A DNA stretch of 64,000 nt from MSPOR6 sp964652195 (GTDB lineage: Bacteria; Poribacteria; WGA-4E; WGA-3G): contig CAZZBB010000002.1 in NCBI GenBank assembly GCA_964652195.1, positions 51,149-115,148 of the forward strand, written 5' to 3'. The position numbers were made by a program, and so were the translations under genes. Below, one piece after another: positions 34,594 through 43,960 of this stretch. Under the pieces are notes generated by a model. That model worked only from the letters and a program-made list of their open reading frames with translations. It did no database searches and was not told where the DNA came from. Numbering within the stretch: the stretch's first letter is position 1; each line of letters opens with the position of its first letter.

Positions 34594-34974
34594 TTACCCT
34601 TCGTCCTCAATATCCGCTTCACTCCCTTTGTCAGTATCTGTTTCACTTTCAATTTCGTCATCGCTGACTTCTTTCGCATTTTCTCCGTAGAGTTCTTCGA
34701 AATGTTCATCAGCATCCACAGCATCAAACCCAGAAGACTCTGAGGCAAATATGGATGGAGTATCGGATTCTATTGGCGCGGGATCAACTTTTTTGAATTC
34801 TAATTCACCAGCTGCTAATTCTTCTGTGGCAATTGAAACAGGCATCTTTTTCTTAGACAAACCTGCTCCTAATAGTTCATCATTTAATGCACGAGCCCTT
34901 TTTGCAATAATATTAACAGCAAGATATTTATTCTCAACCCGCTCATCTAATTCTTCAAGATAAACAATCGGCAT
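34594..34974 (-). CDS. rpoZ: RNA polymerase omega subunit with acidic tail
   Basis: Residues 5-65 fit the omega family: ENKYLAVNIIAKRARALND followed by PVSIATEELAAGELEF. Omega helps fold the beta' subunit. The 126-aa protein extends about 60 residues past the usual fold, with a highly acidic tail (EIESETDTDKGSEADIEDEG), an uncommon addition. Its promoter at 35028-35056 diverges from that of mqnC. The neighbourhood with NusG and the ribosomal proteins fits. Confidence 0.82.
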   Translation of the reverse strand: MPIVYLEELDERVENKYLAVNIIAKRARALNDELLGAGLSKKKMPVSIATEELAAGELEFKKVDPAPIESDTPSIFASESSGFDAVDADEHFEELYGENAKEVSDDEIESETDTDKGSEADIEDEG

Positions 34975-35027
34975 TGATCCTCTCCTTTATGCAAAGACTC
35001 CATTGTGTAAAGACTCGTAATATGTTA

Positions 35028-35056
35028 ATTATATTCTTTATCTACATTGAAGTCAA
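35028..35056 (-). promoter_or_regulatory. rpoZ promoter
   Basis: On the minus strand TTGACT (35051-35056) and TATAAT (35028-35033) are 17 bp apart, about 55 bp before the rpoZ start. The -35 box forms the left arm of the palindrome AAGTCAAA-TTTAT-TTTGACTT (35050-35070). Confidence 0.75.
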
Positions 35057-35063
35057 ATTTATT

Positions 35064-35093
35064 TTGACTTCTTACGGGTTAAGATGGTAAAAT
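35064..35093 (+). promoter_or_regulatory. mqnC promoter
   Basis: TTGACT (35064-35069) and TAAAAT (35088-35093) are 18 bp apart, about 40 bp before the mqnC start. Its -35 box is the right arm of the same palindrome as the rpoZ promoter, so the two promoters stand back to back. Confidence 0.65.
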
Positions 35094-35135
35094 TCTATAC
35101 TATTAAAGTGAGATGCATGTATTAAGGAATGACGT

Positions 35136-36203
35136 ATGGATAAGACTGTCGAACACATTTTAGATAAAGCCCTTGATGGGGGGCGTTTAGACTTTGATGA
35201 CGCGCTTACACTTTTTAAGAGTTATGACCTACTCCCGTTAGGACAGGCAGCAGATGTTATTCGGCAACGGAAACACTCTGAAGGCTATATTACCTATATT
35301 GTAGATAGAAATATTAACTACACCAACTGGTGTTATGTGGATTGTGATTTTTGCGCATTCTACCGTCACCGAAAAGATCCTGATGCGTATGTCATGGAAC
35401 GTGAAGAGCTTGGACAAAAAATACAAGAAACTATTGATTTAGGTGGGGAGCTTATCCTAATGCAAGGTGGTTTGCACCCTAAACTCAAATTGGAATGGTA
35501 TGAAGATTTACTGAAATGGATTAAGTCTAACTATAAGATTCATGTCCACGGTTTTTCTCCACCAGAACTGGATTGGTTTGCAAAGATCAACCGTATGTCG
35601 CTAAGAGACGTTCTTTCCAGGCTTCGTGATGCTGGATTGGATTCAATCCCTGGCGGAGGTGCCGAGATCTTAACCGACCATGCCAGAAATATCATTAGTC
35701 CAAAGAAATGTACTGCAGATGAATGGCTTGAAGTTATGAGACAGGGTCATCTTGTCGGGCTTAAATCCAGTGCAACAATGATGTATGGACACGTTGAAAG
35801 TTACACTGAACGGGTTGAACATCTCATGAGGCTACGCGATCTTCAAGACGAAACAGGAGGGTTTACTGCTTTTATATGTTGGTCATTCCAACCCAGCAAT
35901 ACTGAACTCTCACATTTTCCCCCAGCAGGAAGTTTCGAGTATCTCAAGACACTGGCTATTTCACGCTTAGTTCTTGATAATATAGACAACTTCCAATCCT
36001 CGTGGGTTACCCAAGGACCTAAAATAGGACAACTCTCATTAAAATTCGGTGCTAACGATATGGGTGGGACAATGATTGAAGAGAATGTCGTTAGTAAAGC
36101 GGGTACAGTCTATTGTATGCCGATAGAAGAGATTGAACGAACAATATCTGAATTGGGTTTTATACCGAAACGCCGAAACTTCTTCTACGACATTCTAAAT
36201 TAA
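35136..36203 (+). CDS. mqnC: dehypoxanthine futalosine cyclase MqnC
   Basis: The 355-aa radical-SAM enzyme forms cyclic de-hypoxanthine futalosine in the futalosine route to menaquinone. NINYTNWCYVDCDFCAFYR holds the CxxxCxxC that binds the [4Fe-4S] cluster. LILMQGGLHP, HVHGFSPPEL, DSIPGGGAEIL, ISPKKCTADEWLEVM, TMMYGHVE and KFGANDMGGTMIEENVV follow in the MqnC order. Length and motifs fit the family better than MqnE. Its stop overlaps that of the convergent PpiD-like gene by 4 bp. No other mqn gene is in the window. Confidence 0.9.
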   Translation: MDKTVEHILDKALDGGRLDFDDALTLFKSYDLLPLGQAADVIRQRKHSEGYITYIVDRNINYTNWCYVDCDFCAFYRHRKDPDAYVMEREELGQKIQETIDLGGELILMQGGLHPKLKLEWYEDLLKWIKSNYKIHVHGFSPPELDWFAKINRMSLRDVLSRLRDAGLDSIPGGGAEILTDHARNIISPKKCTADEWLEVMRQGHLVGLKSSATMMYGHVESYTERVEHLMRLRDLQDETGGFTAFICWSFQPSNTELSHFPPAGSFEYLKTLAISRLVLDNIDNFQSSWVTQGPKIGQLSLKFGANDMGGTMIEENVVSKAGTVYCMPIEEIERTISELGFIPKRRNFFYDILN

Positions 36204-38155
36204 CGATAATCCTCGTGTATCCAAGGATTAGCCATCTTCTTCCGATTAGCAAACCAATTATCATAGGCTTGCTGTTTTTTCGTTTGAAGTAGACTTCTAA
36301 AACGTTCTTTTTTCTGTGTAGGATCTTTCTCAAACAGTTCTAAATCTACTTCTTCCCGTTCGGTTAATTCAACAATATAGGTTGATGAATCACCAGCCAG
36401 TGGTCCTTTTACATCACCTATTGCCATATTAAAAGCTGCAAACATAACAGCTTTTGAGTTCCCCATACCAGAAACATAAGAACTTCCCGGTGTAAGGTTA
36501 AATAGATTGCTTTCTTGAACCGTTTTCTGGTCTGTAGAAATACCCTCTGGAGCCGTATATTTCTTAAGTAAATCATCCAGAGATTCGGTGTCTGTCTTTT
36601 GTTTAACTAACGCTTGTGCATCTGCCAAAGCGAGTTCTTTTGCTTTTATATCTCGTATATCGATGATAACTTGGCTCTTTACATCATCAAACACTGGAAT
36701 TGCTGCAGGTTTTTTACCAAGAACTTTCGAAACATAAAATGCGGTAACATCCCCATTGTATTTCTTCGATTCAATAGTATTAATTACCCCAACCTCCATA
36801 TCAAAAAGTTCCTCGAGTAACCCTTGATTACTCCACTTGGATCCTATTTGGGGTATCGTAACCACGTCTTTATCAAAAAAGCCTGTTTCCGTAACACTAA
36901 GTGAAAGATCTTTATACCTATCAAGTCCAATGGCAGTCTCATAATCTTCTACTTCAATATCAAATAATAGTTCGTCAGCAACTCTTTTTGCCTTATCAAC
37001 ACCAACGATTTTAATCACATTTTCACGAATTTCATTCTCTACATCAGGAAAAGGCTTTATACTCCCCTCTAATTTCTCCTCTAATTTGATGATATGATAC
37101 CCATAAGAGGTCTCAACTAAGCCACTTACTTCACCAGGTTTTAAAACATCGAAACAAGTTTCTTCAAATGGTTTTACCATATCTCCTCGGGCAAAATAAT
37201 CCCCTGGCGGAAGATTAGGATTGCCTCCTCGCAAAGCACCACCATTAGCACCAGATGATCCCTCTGAATGTGTCTTCGCTAAATCGGTGAAAGATGCTCC
37301 TGCAGCCAATTCAGTATTAACTGTTTTTAGTAATTCTTCTGCAGCAATTTTTACTTCTGTTTTTTGTTCATCAGTCGCATCATTTGGAAACTTTTTCAAG
37401 ATGTGTCGTGCTTTTACGACTTCAGGAGTGGTAAATTCACTCTGATTCTGATTATAATAGTTCTCAATATCTGTATTATTGACAAAATCCTCAGGTTTGA
37501 TTCGTATATATTTCACATTTAACTGTTCTTCTTTTTTATACTTTGCTTGGTTCTCTTGGAAATACTTTTCAGCTTCAGCATCATCAACATTTACAGTAGA
37601 AGTATAATCACTATGTCGGAATTCAATATATTTGACCTTTGCTTTATCGGACTCAAGACGATATGCCTGTTCAGCTTCAATATCTGTAACCAGCTCAAGA
37701 CCCTGAATGTTATCTCTTAGGAGTGTAGAACTAAGTTGTTGACGAATATTCTGTTTATATAGTTCAGCAATCCCGAACCCTTCATACTGATTATATGTTT
37801 GAACCCGGCTGCTATCGCTTCGTATAAATCGTTCAATCTCGGCATCACTAATCTTTGCACTACCTTCAATTGCACGTCTGACTAAGAAGTCAATTATTTC
37901 TTTTTGTATAACTTTCTGATCTGGTTCTCCACCATACTGCTGATTTCGACGGGATTGCATTTGGTCAGAGACCATCTTCTCAAAATTCCCGCGTGATACC
38001 TCTAAAGATTGTATCTTAACAACTACTTCTTCCTCAGTACCATCACCTTGTCCACCAGAACCACCATATAGCATAATAGATCCGACCACGAAAACAATAG
38101 CAATGACCCACATAAATATCTGGGCAATGAATTTCTCTCGAAGAAAGATGATCAT
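36200..38155 (-). CDS. PpiD-like periplasmic peptidyl-prolyl isomerase/foldase
   Basis: The 651-aa protein has one N-terminal membrane anchor (IAQIFMWVIAIVFVVGSIML) and a long SurA-N-like chaperone region. A parvulin (PpiC) domain lies at about residues 245-355: VKARHILKKFPND, ASFTDLAKTHSEGSSGANGG and GEVSGLVETSYGYHIIKLEE. A second degenerate parvulin-like segment (about 430-600) follows. PpiD proteins sit at the Sec exit and help outer-membrane or secreted proteins fold, which fits a genome with giant exported proteins. Its stop overlaps that of mqnC. Confidence 0.88.
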   Translation of the reverse strand: MIIFLREKFIAQIFMWVIAIVFVVGSIMLYGGSGGQGDGTEEEVVVKIQSLEVSRGNFEKMVSDQMQSRRNQQYGGEPDQKVIQKEIIDFLVRRAIEGSAKISDAEIERFIRSDSSRVQTYNQYEGFGIAELYKQNIRQQLSSTLLRDNIQGLELVTDIEAEQAYRLESDKAKVKYIEFRHSDYTSTVNVDDAEAEKYFQENQAKYKKEEQLNVKYIRIKPEDFVNNTDIENYYNQNQSEFTTPEVVKARHILKKFPNDATDEQKTEVKIAAEELLKTVNTELAAGASFTDLAKTHSEGSSGANGGALRGGNPNLPPGDYFARGDMVKPFEETCFDVLKPGEVSGLVETSYGYHIIKLEEKLEGSIKPFPDVENEIRENVIKIVGVDKAKRVADELLFDIEVEDYETAIGLDRYKDLSLSVTETGFFDKDVVTIPQIGSKWSNQGLLEELFDMEVGVINTIESKKYNGDVTAFYVSKVLGKKPAAIPVFDDVKSQVIIDIRDIKAKELALADAQALVKQKTDTESLDDLLKKYTAPEGISTDQKTVQESNLFNLTPGSSYVSGMGNSKAVMFAAFNMAIGDVKGPLAGDSSTYIVELTEREEVDLELFEKDPTQKKERFRSLLQTKKQQAYDNWFANRKKMANPWIHEDYR

Positions 38156-38251
38156 AAATTATTTATACTCCTCAATTTCAAATAATGCTAATATTAATAT
38201 TAATGATACTCTATCACTAACAATATTTCAATTAATTTTTATTTTTAACAC

Positions 38252-38280
38252 TTGCATTTAGTTCTGTTTTGTCATATAAT
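38252..38280 (+). promoter_or_regulatory. promoter giving a probably leaderless transcript
   Basis: A perfect TATAAT (38275-38280) lies 17 bp after TTGCAT (38252-38257). Transcription would start near 38287, almost on the GTG at 38289 and 8 bp before the ATG at 38295. No ribosome-binding site is present. Confidence 0.6.
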
Positions 38281-38288
38281 TTGCATCA

Positions 38289-39197
38289 GTGCCAATGGTA
38301 ATAGAAAATCTCAGAGATTTTAGTCTAAAATACACATTAGAATCCGGACAATCATTTAGATGGAGTCGTATTGATGATGCTTATTACGGTGTTGTTGAAG
38401 GTAGAATACTCAGACTCAAACAAAAAAACACAAGTACTCTAATACTTGAGAGTTCACAGAATGAAGATGAACAAATCATCACAAAATTCCTCTTTCATTA
38501 TTTAGACTTGAATCGGGAATTGGCATCAATACTGACTGCTGTAAGTGTTGATGCTTATATTGCAAGAGCAATAGACCATTTCTGGGGAATGCGTGTTCTA
38601 AATCAGGAGTTATGGGAAACTATAGCTTCATTTATTCTATCTCAGAACAATAATATATCACGGATTCGAAATATTATTCATACACTCTCTGAAAAATTCG
38701 GTAAAAAAATAGAATTTAACGGCTATACTAATTATACATTTCCAACACCAAATTCACTTGCTGATGCGGGAATTGAAGAAATTTTTTCATGTGGTACAGG
38801 ATATCGCGCAAGATATTTATGGAATGCAGCAGCCAAGATCTCGAACGGGGAACTCTTGTTGGATATGTTAAAAAGGTCACCCTACATTGATGCAAAAAAA
38901 GAACTAATGAAGCTTGAGGGAGTAGGGGAAAAAGTCGCAGATTGCATTTGTCTATTTTCACTTGGACATCTTGAAGCACTGCCAATAGATGTTTGGATAA
39001 AACGGATTTTCGAACAGATATATTTACGAAAGAAAGCAAGTGTTACTGAAATACGGCAATTTGCGAGAAATTATTTTGGTGAATATATTGGATATGCCCA
39101 GCAATATCTGTTTCACTATGCCCAAAGTAATCATAATTGGGCAGATCACAATCATTTGGCATTAATAAAAGATATACAATACAGTAAATCATCATAA
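38289..39197 (+). CDS. OGG1-type 8-oxoguanine DNA glycosylase/AP lyase
   Basis: The 302-aa protein (300 aa if the ATG at 38295 is used) resembles eukaryotic OGG1 more than MutM. The N-terminal domain has FSLKYTLESGQSFRW. SFILSQNNNISRIRNII matches the OGG1 NNN segment. The helix-hairpin-helix GPD motif LEGVGEKVADCICLFSLG carries the Schiff-base lysine (K215), and ALPIDVWIKRI gives the catalytic Asp (D234). It should remove 8-oxoguanine opposite C and nick the strand. The start lacks a ribosome-binding site and fits a leaderless mRNA. Confidence 0.87.
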   Translation: MPMVIENLRDFSLKYTLESGQSFRWSRIDDAYYGVVEGRILRLKQKNTSTLILESSQNEDEQIITKFLFHYLDLNRELASILTAVSVDAYIARAIDHFWGMRVLNQELWETIASFILSQNNNISRIRNIIHTLSEKFGKKIEFNGYTNYTFPTPNSLADAGIEEIFSCGTGYRARYLWNAAAKISNGELLLDMLKRSPYIDAKKELMKLEGVGEKVADCICLFSLGHLEALPIDVWIKRIFEQIYLRKKASVTEIRQFARNYFGEYIGYAQQYLFHYAQSNHNWADHNHLALIKDIQYSKSS

Positions 39198-39230
39198 GTT
39201 GTAGTACATACTATTATATAGGAGAGATCA

Positions 39231-39593
39231 ATGTCTGAAACAAACGGTAAAAACGTCGTTTCAATCTTAGAAGAACATGTGGAGCATGCAATCTCAACTG
39301 TCAAGACCTTAAGAGATCAGAAACTTGGACTTGAAGCAGAAATTGCACGACTAAATAACGATCTGATGCAACGGGATGCCAAAATACAAGAATTGGAATC
39401 CGAAATAAGTGAAATGAAAGAAACCTCCGAATTAGCTCGACAAGCAAGCGAAGAAGAAAGAGCTGGAATTCGACGCCAACTTGAAGGGCTTATGGAAGGT
39501 CTTGCTGAACCCGATGGAAATGACAGTCAAGTGGGGGAAGTATCAGGAAATTCTGAAAACGAGGTTACATTTACACGAAAAAATGATATATAA
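39231..39593 (+). CDS. ZapB-like coiled-coil protein
   Basis: The 120-aa protein is a short coiled coil (about residues 8-85: VSILEEHVEHAISTVKTLRD ... LEAEIARLNNDLMQRDAKI), with an acidic unordered tail. Size and heptads recall ZapB/DUF904 division-ring proteins, but I see no diagnostic residue. AGGAGA precedes the ATG. It lies 33 bp after the glycosylase gene and 31 bp before a glycosyltransferase, probably one transcript. Confidence 0.55.
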   Translation: MSETNGKNVVSILEEHVEHAISTVKTLRDQKLGLEAEIARLNNDLMQRDAKIQELESEISEMKETSELARQASEEERAGIRRQLEGLMEGLAEPDGNDSQVGEVSGNSENEVTFTRKNDI

Positions 39594-39624
39594 CAGGTCA
39601 TTATTTAAAGTGAAGTGGTAAACG

Positions 39625-40755
39625 GTGCGTGTCTTAGTTCTTTCTCATTCATATATAATGAAACCGTACCGGAGAAAGTTCACCCTTATAGCAGCTAAAC
39701 CAAATATCATAGTACGAGTTCTCACACCTAATAAGTGGTACGAGAGTTTTCAGGAAATTAATTTCTCTCCTGATGAAAATACTGACTGTGAAGAAGTAGC
39801 TTGTCCAATACGCTTTTCTGGTTATGGAAGTCGCTTTTATTATCGTGGGAATATAGCAAAGCATTTTAAGGACTTTAAACCCGATATTATTCATCTTGAA
39901 GAGGAAGCATGGAGCCTAAATGCTTTGCAGACAGTGCGTTTAAAACGTAAATATTGTCCCAACAGTAGATTCATCTTTCGCACCTCTCTCAGCATCCCAT
40001 CAAAACAACGTTTTGGTCCTCTGCCAATTTGGATTGAAAAACGTGTATTCCGAGAAACAGATATTGCTTTCCCTCTAAGTAAGAATGCCGGTGAAATATT
40101 GAAACTGAGAGGGTACGAGGGTACACAGATTCCATTTCCTAACGGTGTTGATATATCTCTATTTAATAAAAGGGATATGTACCAACTAAAAGATACACTC
40201 GGAATTAAGGACTGCTTTGTCATCGGTTATATTGGTAGAATAATTCAAATGAAAGGGATAGACACCCTTATTGAAGCTGCAGCAAAGTTAAACTTCCCTT
40301 ATAAGTTATTGATTGTTGGTCAAGGGGAAGACAAACCATTATTCGAGTCCCTCGCATTAAACTATCAAATCAATGAAAAAATCGTTTGGATTGATGCTGT
40401 TCCCCCCGAAAAAGTTCCCGATTATCTAAACTGTATGAATACGTTAATTCTACCCTCACGTACTACATCGGATTGGGTAGAGTTTTTTGGTAGAGTCTTA
40501 ATCGAAGGCATGGCATGTGAAGTCCCTGTCATCGGATCTGATTCTGGTGAAATACCTCACGTTATCGGAGATGCCGGCTTTGTATTCAAAGAAGGAGACG
40601 CTTCTGAATTAGCTGAGAAAATCAGAAAAATTGCAGATGAACACACACTATACAAAACTTTTCAAAAACGTGGTTTAGAAAGAGTACAAGAATTTACATG
40701 GGAGACAATTGCCCAACGAACTTATGATGTCTATCAGGACTTATTTGCAAATTAA
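39625..40755 (+). CDS. GT4-type glycosyltransferase
   Basis: The 376-aa GT-B enzyme starts at a GTG. The C-terminal half shows the retaining GT4 pattern: FVIGYIGRIIQMKGIDTLIEAA, LLIVGQGEDKPLFE, VPDYLNCMNTLILPS, then EFFGRVLIEGMACEVPVIGS with the sugar-nucleotide-binding Glu residues. The N-terminal half has HLEEEAWSLNALQ. It should add a sugar from a nucleotide donor to lipid or polysaccharide. The acceptor is unknown. No Shine-Dalgarno is evident. Confidence 0.85.
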   Translation: MRVLVLSHSYIMKPYRRKFTLIAAKPNIIVRVLTPNKWYESFQEINFSPDENTDCEEVACPIRFSGYGSRFYYRGNIAKHFKDFKPDIIHLEEEAWSLNALQTVRLKRKYCPNSRFIFRTSLSIPSKQRFGPLPIWIEKRVFRETDIAFPLSKNAGEILKLRGYEGTQIPFPNGVDISLFNKRDMYQLKDTLGIKDCFVIGYIGRIIQMKGIDTLIEAAAKLNFPYKLLIVGQGEDKPLFESLALNYQINEKIVWIDAVPPEKVPDYLNCMNTLILPSRTTSDWVEFFGRVLIEGMACEVPVIGSDSGEIPHVIGDAGFVFKEGDASELAEKIRKIADEHTLYKTFQKRGLERVQEFTWETIAQRTYDVYQDLFAN

Positions 40756-40814
40756 GTTTAAATTTGGAGAGTAAACCAGATAAGCTATATGTTTAGTTTG
40801 AAAAACTGGAAGAA

Positions 40815-40897
40815 TGCCCCCGACTGGACTCGAACCAGCATGCCAATTAAGGCACAGGCCCTCAACCTGCCGTGTATACCAATTCCACCACAGGGGC
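40815..40897 (-). tRNA. tRNA-Leu (GAG)
   Basis: The acceptor GCCCCTG pairs with CGGGGGC. The anticodon loop TTGAGGG gives GAG, and a long variable arm makes it 83 nt. CCA is not encoded. It stands alone on the minus strand. Confidence 0.93.
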
Positions 40898-40989
40898 ATT
40901 TGAAAGACATCTATTATTATACTTTTACAGGTTCAATTTGTCAAGTATTTTGAGATATTCCATAAGACATTAAATAGGATTACAAACAC

Positions 40990-43929
40990 ATGCAGAATTC
41001 TGAGCAAGCATTAGAACAAGTCCTCACAAATGAAATTGAAGGTGAGGTAAGGTTTGATGCATACTCAAAAGCACTATATAGTACAGATGCCAGTCTATAT
41101 CAAATTAATCCAATAGGCGTTATCGTACCAAAGAACAAACAGGACGTAATAAAAACGATTCGGATCGCCGCAGAACGGAAAACTCCAATTCTTCCACGCG
41201 GTGGCGGAACAAGTCTTGCTGGACAGAGTGTTGGTGAAGCAATAGTTATAGACATGTCTAAATTTATGAAGGAATGTTTAGAAATTAACGTTGATGAACA
41301 TTGGGCACGAGTCCAACCTGGGATTGTCCTTGACGAACTAAATCACCAACTCAAGCCACATGGACTGATGTATGCTCCAGATGTAGCAACAAGCAGCCGG
41401 GCAAACGTTGGCGGAACAATCGGAAATAACTCCGCCGGATCTCACTCTCTCATTTATGGAAAGACAATAGACCATGTCATGTCTCTTGACCTGATTCTTA
41501 CGAATGGGGATGAAATCACTGCAGATCCTTTATCTTTCTCGGAATTAGCATCAAAGAAAGAATCTTCCACATTAGAAGGGAACATTTATCGTGAACTCTG
41601 CAGGATTTGTTCTGACAATGAGGACGAAATTCGTAAGAGATACCCTCAGATTCTTCGGAGAGTTGCAGGATATAACCTCGATGAATATGTTCCTAATGCT
41701 GGTTCAAAAGAGGTAACACCCTACCGTCGAGACGGATGTGATGCACATCGTCCTTTCAACTTGGCTAAAATAGTTGTTGGTTCAGAAGGCACTTTGGCAA
41801 CTACTGTTGAAGCGAAAATAAATTTAGTTCCTATACCTAAAATGACATGTTTATGTGTTGTTCATTTTGACTCACTCATAACTTCAATGGAAGCAATGCA
41901 GACCATCTTAGACTGTAATCCTACAGCCGTTGAACTAATTGATAAAACAATACTTGGCATGGCGCGTGGTTCCATAGAATTCTCAAGACTAACAAGTTTT
42001 ATACAGGGTGAACCTGAAGCACTTCTTGCAGTTGAATTTTATGGCGAAAATGAAGATGAACTTAACAATCACATAGACAATCTCGAACGCACTTTGAAAC
42101 GTGAGAATTTTGGGTATGCTTTTGTCAGATGTTTTACTGCTGAAGAAAAAGCACGGGTTTGGGAAACCAGAAAAGCGGGTCTTGGTTTACTTATGGGGAT
42201 GAAAGGGGACGCAAAACCGATCGGATTTGTTGAAGATGCAGCGGTAGCTATCGAGAAGTTACCTGAATATGTAACACGATTTGATAAGATCGTTAAAAGA
42301 CATGATACAACTGCATCATACTATGCTCATGCCAGTGTTGGACTACTCCACAACCGTCCGATAATAAACCTAAAATCAGAAACAGATATTCACAAGATGC
42401 ATAATATAGCAAGGGAAGTTAGAGACCTGCTTTTAGACCTTGGTGGAGCAATGAGTGGAGAACATGGAGATGGTCTGGTTCGAAGTGAATGGATCGAAAG
42501 TATGTTTGGACCGCAAATTTACCAAGCACTACGAGAAGTTAAAAACGCATTCGATCCTGATGGAATTATGAATCATGGGAAGATTATTGATCCACCCCCA
42601 ATGACGGAGAATCTACGTTTCGGTCCAAAATATAATACTATTAATATTGATACCTATTTTGATTATTCTGCTCAAGATGGGTTTAACCGTGCCATAGAGA
42701 TGTGTAATGGAGTCGGGGCTTGTAGGAAGACACTCACCGGCACAATGTGTCCATCTTTCATTGCTACACGGGAAGAGGAACATTCTACACGTGGTCGGGC
42801 GAATGCTCTCCGTTCAGTTATTTCTGGAGCATTACCCTCTAAAGATTTTACAAGTGAACGCTTATATGATGTTCTGGATTTATGTTTAGGCTGCAAAGCA
42901 TGCAAGGCTGAATGTCCGTCTAATGTTGACATGGCTAAAATAAAGTATGAAGTGTTGGCTCATTACCGAAAAGCAAATGGACTTCCTCTTCGGAATAGGC
43001 TCTTCGGTGAAATTGGGTCGCTTGCTGTATTAGGTTCAGCATTTGCTCCATTCTCCAATTGGGCAACGAATAACCCCGTGTCAAAATGGATCGCTGAACA
43101 ACTTATGGGAATTGATCGTCGAAGAGACATGCCTTCTTTCGTTCATTCAACTTTTAAAAAGTGGTTTACAAAACATTCATCCCAGAATTCTTCAGACAAA
43201 AAAGTGGTTCTATTTCACGACACATTTATGAATTATAGTGAACCAAAAATCGGAAAAGCTGCTGTACACGTTTTAGAATCTGCAGGTTATGAAGTGATTC
43301 TACCTGAGAAACGTTGTTGTGGTCGACCTTTAATATCCGAAGGGATGTTGGATAAAGCAATTGATAACGCGAATTACAATATTGAACAACTCCAAAAATA
43401 TGCTGTCGAAGGAATTCCAATAATCGGATGTGAACCGAGTTGTACTTCTGCAATAACTGACGATTATGTAGATCTTATCAACTCTCCTCAAGCAAAGCAG
43501 GTTGCAGACGCGACCCTTTCAATAGAAGAATTCTTGGTAAAAGAAAAACAAAAAGATAATTTGCACCTATCATTTAAATCGGAATCAAACGACATCCTAT
43601 TGCATGGACACTGCCACCAACGGGCACTTGTAGGTACACAACCTGTTATGGAATTGCTTGAAATGCCACCTGGGAATACTGTTGAGATAATCGATTCAAG
43701 TTGTTGTGGTATGGCAGGTTCGTTTGGCTACGAGAAATCCCACTACGATATTTCAATGAAAATCGGGGAACTCCGTCTCTTCCCATCTATACGTGAAAGA
43801 AATGATAATTTTATACTAACTGCATCAGGATTTTCATGTCGACATCAGTTAGAACACGGAACTGGTATTCTACCCAAACACCCTATTGAGGTGCTACACG
43901 AAGCCATAGAGGGTCATAATGGAGTATAG
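40990..43929 (+). CDS. FAD-linked oxidase/Fe-S fusion, YdiJ-like 2-hydroxyacid dehydrogenase
   Basis: The 979-aa protein joins a GlcD-type FAD-binding dehydrogenase to an Fe-S/CCG module. PILPRGGGTSLAGQSVGEA and NVGGTIGNNSAGSHSL are the PCMH-type FAD contacts, and GAMSGEHGDGLVRSEW closes the flavin domain. Two [4Fe-4S] segments follow: NGVGACRKTLTGTMCPSF and CLGCKACKAECPSNVDM. Two CCG motifs end it, KRCCGRPLISEG and SSCCGMAGSFGYE. This order is that of YdiJ/Dld-type enzymes, which oxidise D-2-hydroxyacids such as D-lactate or D-2-hydroxyglutarate and pass electrons to quinone. The exact substrate is undetermined. Confidence 0.88.
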   Translation: MQNSEQALEQVLTNEIEGEVRFDAYSKALYSTDASLYQINPIGVIVPKNKQDVIKTIRIAAERKTPILPRGGGTSLAGQSVGEAIVIDMSKFMKECLEINVDEHWARVQPGIVLDELNHQLKPHGLMYAPDVATSSRANVGGTIGNNSAGSHSLIYGKTIDHVMSLDLILTNGDEITADPLSFSELASKKESSTLEGNIYRELCRICSDNEDEIRKRYPQILRRVAGYNLDEYVPNAGSKEVTPYRRDGCDAHRPFNLAKIVVGSEGTLATTVEAKINLVPIPKMTCLCVVHFDSLITSMEAMQTILDCNPTAVELIDKTILGMARGSIEFSRLTSFIQGEPEALLAVEFYGENEDELNNHIDNLERTLKRENFGYAFVRCFTAEEKARVWETRKAGLGLLMGMKGDAKPIGFVEDAAVAIEKLPEYVTRFDKIVKRHDTTASYYAHASVGLLHNRPIINLKSETDIHKMHNIAREVRDLLLDLGGAMSGEHGDGLVRSEWIESMFGPQIYQALREVKNAFDPDGIMNHGKIIDPPPMTENLRFGPKYNTINIDTYFDYSAQDGFNRAIEMCNGVGACRKTLTGTMCPSFIATREEEHSTRGRANALRSVISGALPSKDFTSERLYDVLDLCLGCKACKAECPSNVDMAKIKYEVLAHYRKANGLPLRNRLFGEIGSLAVLGSAFAPFSNWATNNPVSKWIAEQLMGIDRRRDMPSFVHSTFKKWFTKHSSQNSSDKKVVLFHDTFMNYSEPKIGKAAVHVLESAGYEVILPEKRCCGRPLISEGMLDKAIDNANYNIEQLQKYAVEGIPIIGCEPSCTSAITDDYVDLINSPQAKQVADATLSIEEFLVKEKQKDNLHLSFKSESNDILLHGHCHQRALVGTQPVMELLEMPPGNTVEIIDSSCCGMAGSFGYEKSHYDISMKIGELRLFPSIRERNDNFILTASGFSCRHQLEHGTGILPKHPIEVLHEAIEGHNGV

Positions 43930-43960
43930 AACACATTTTCCTATACAAGGGGATTGAGCA

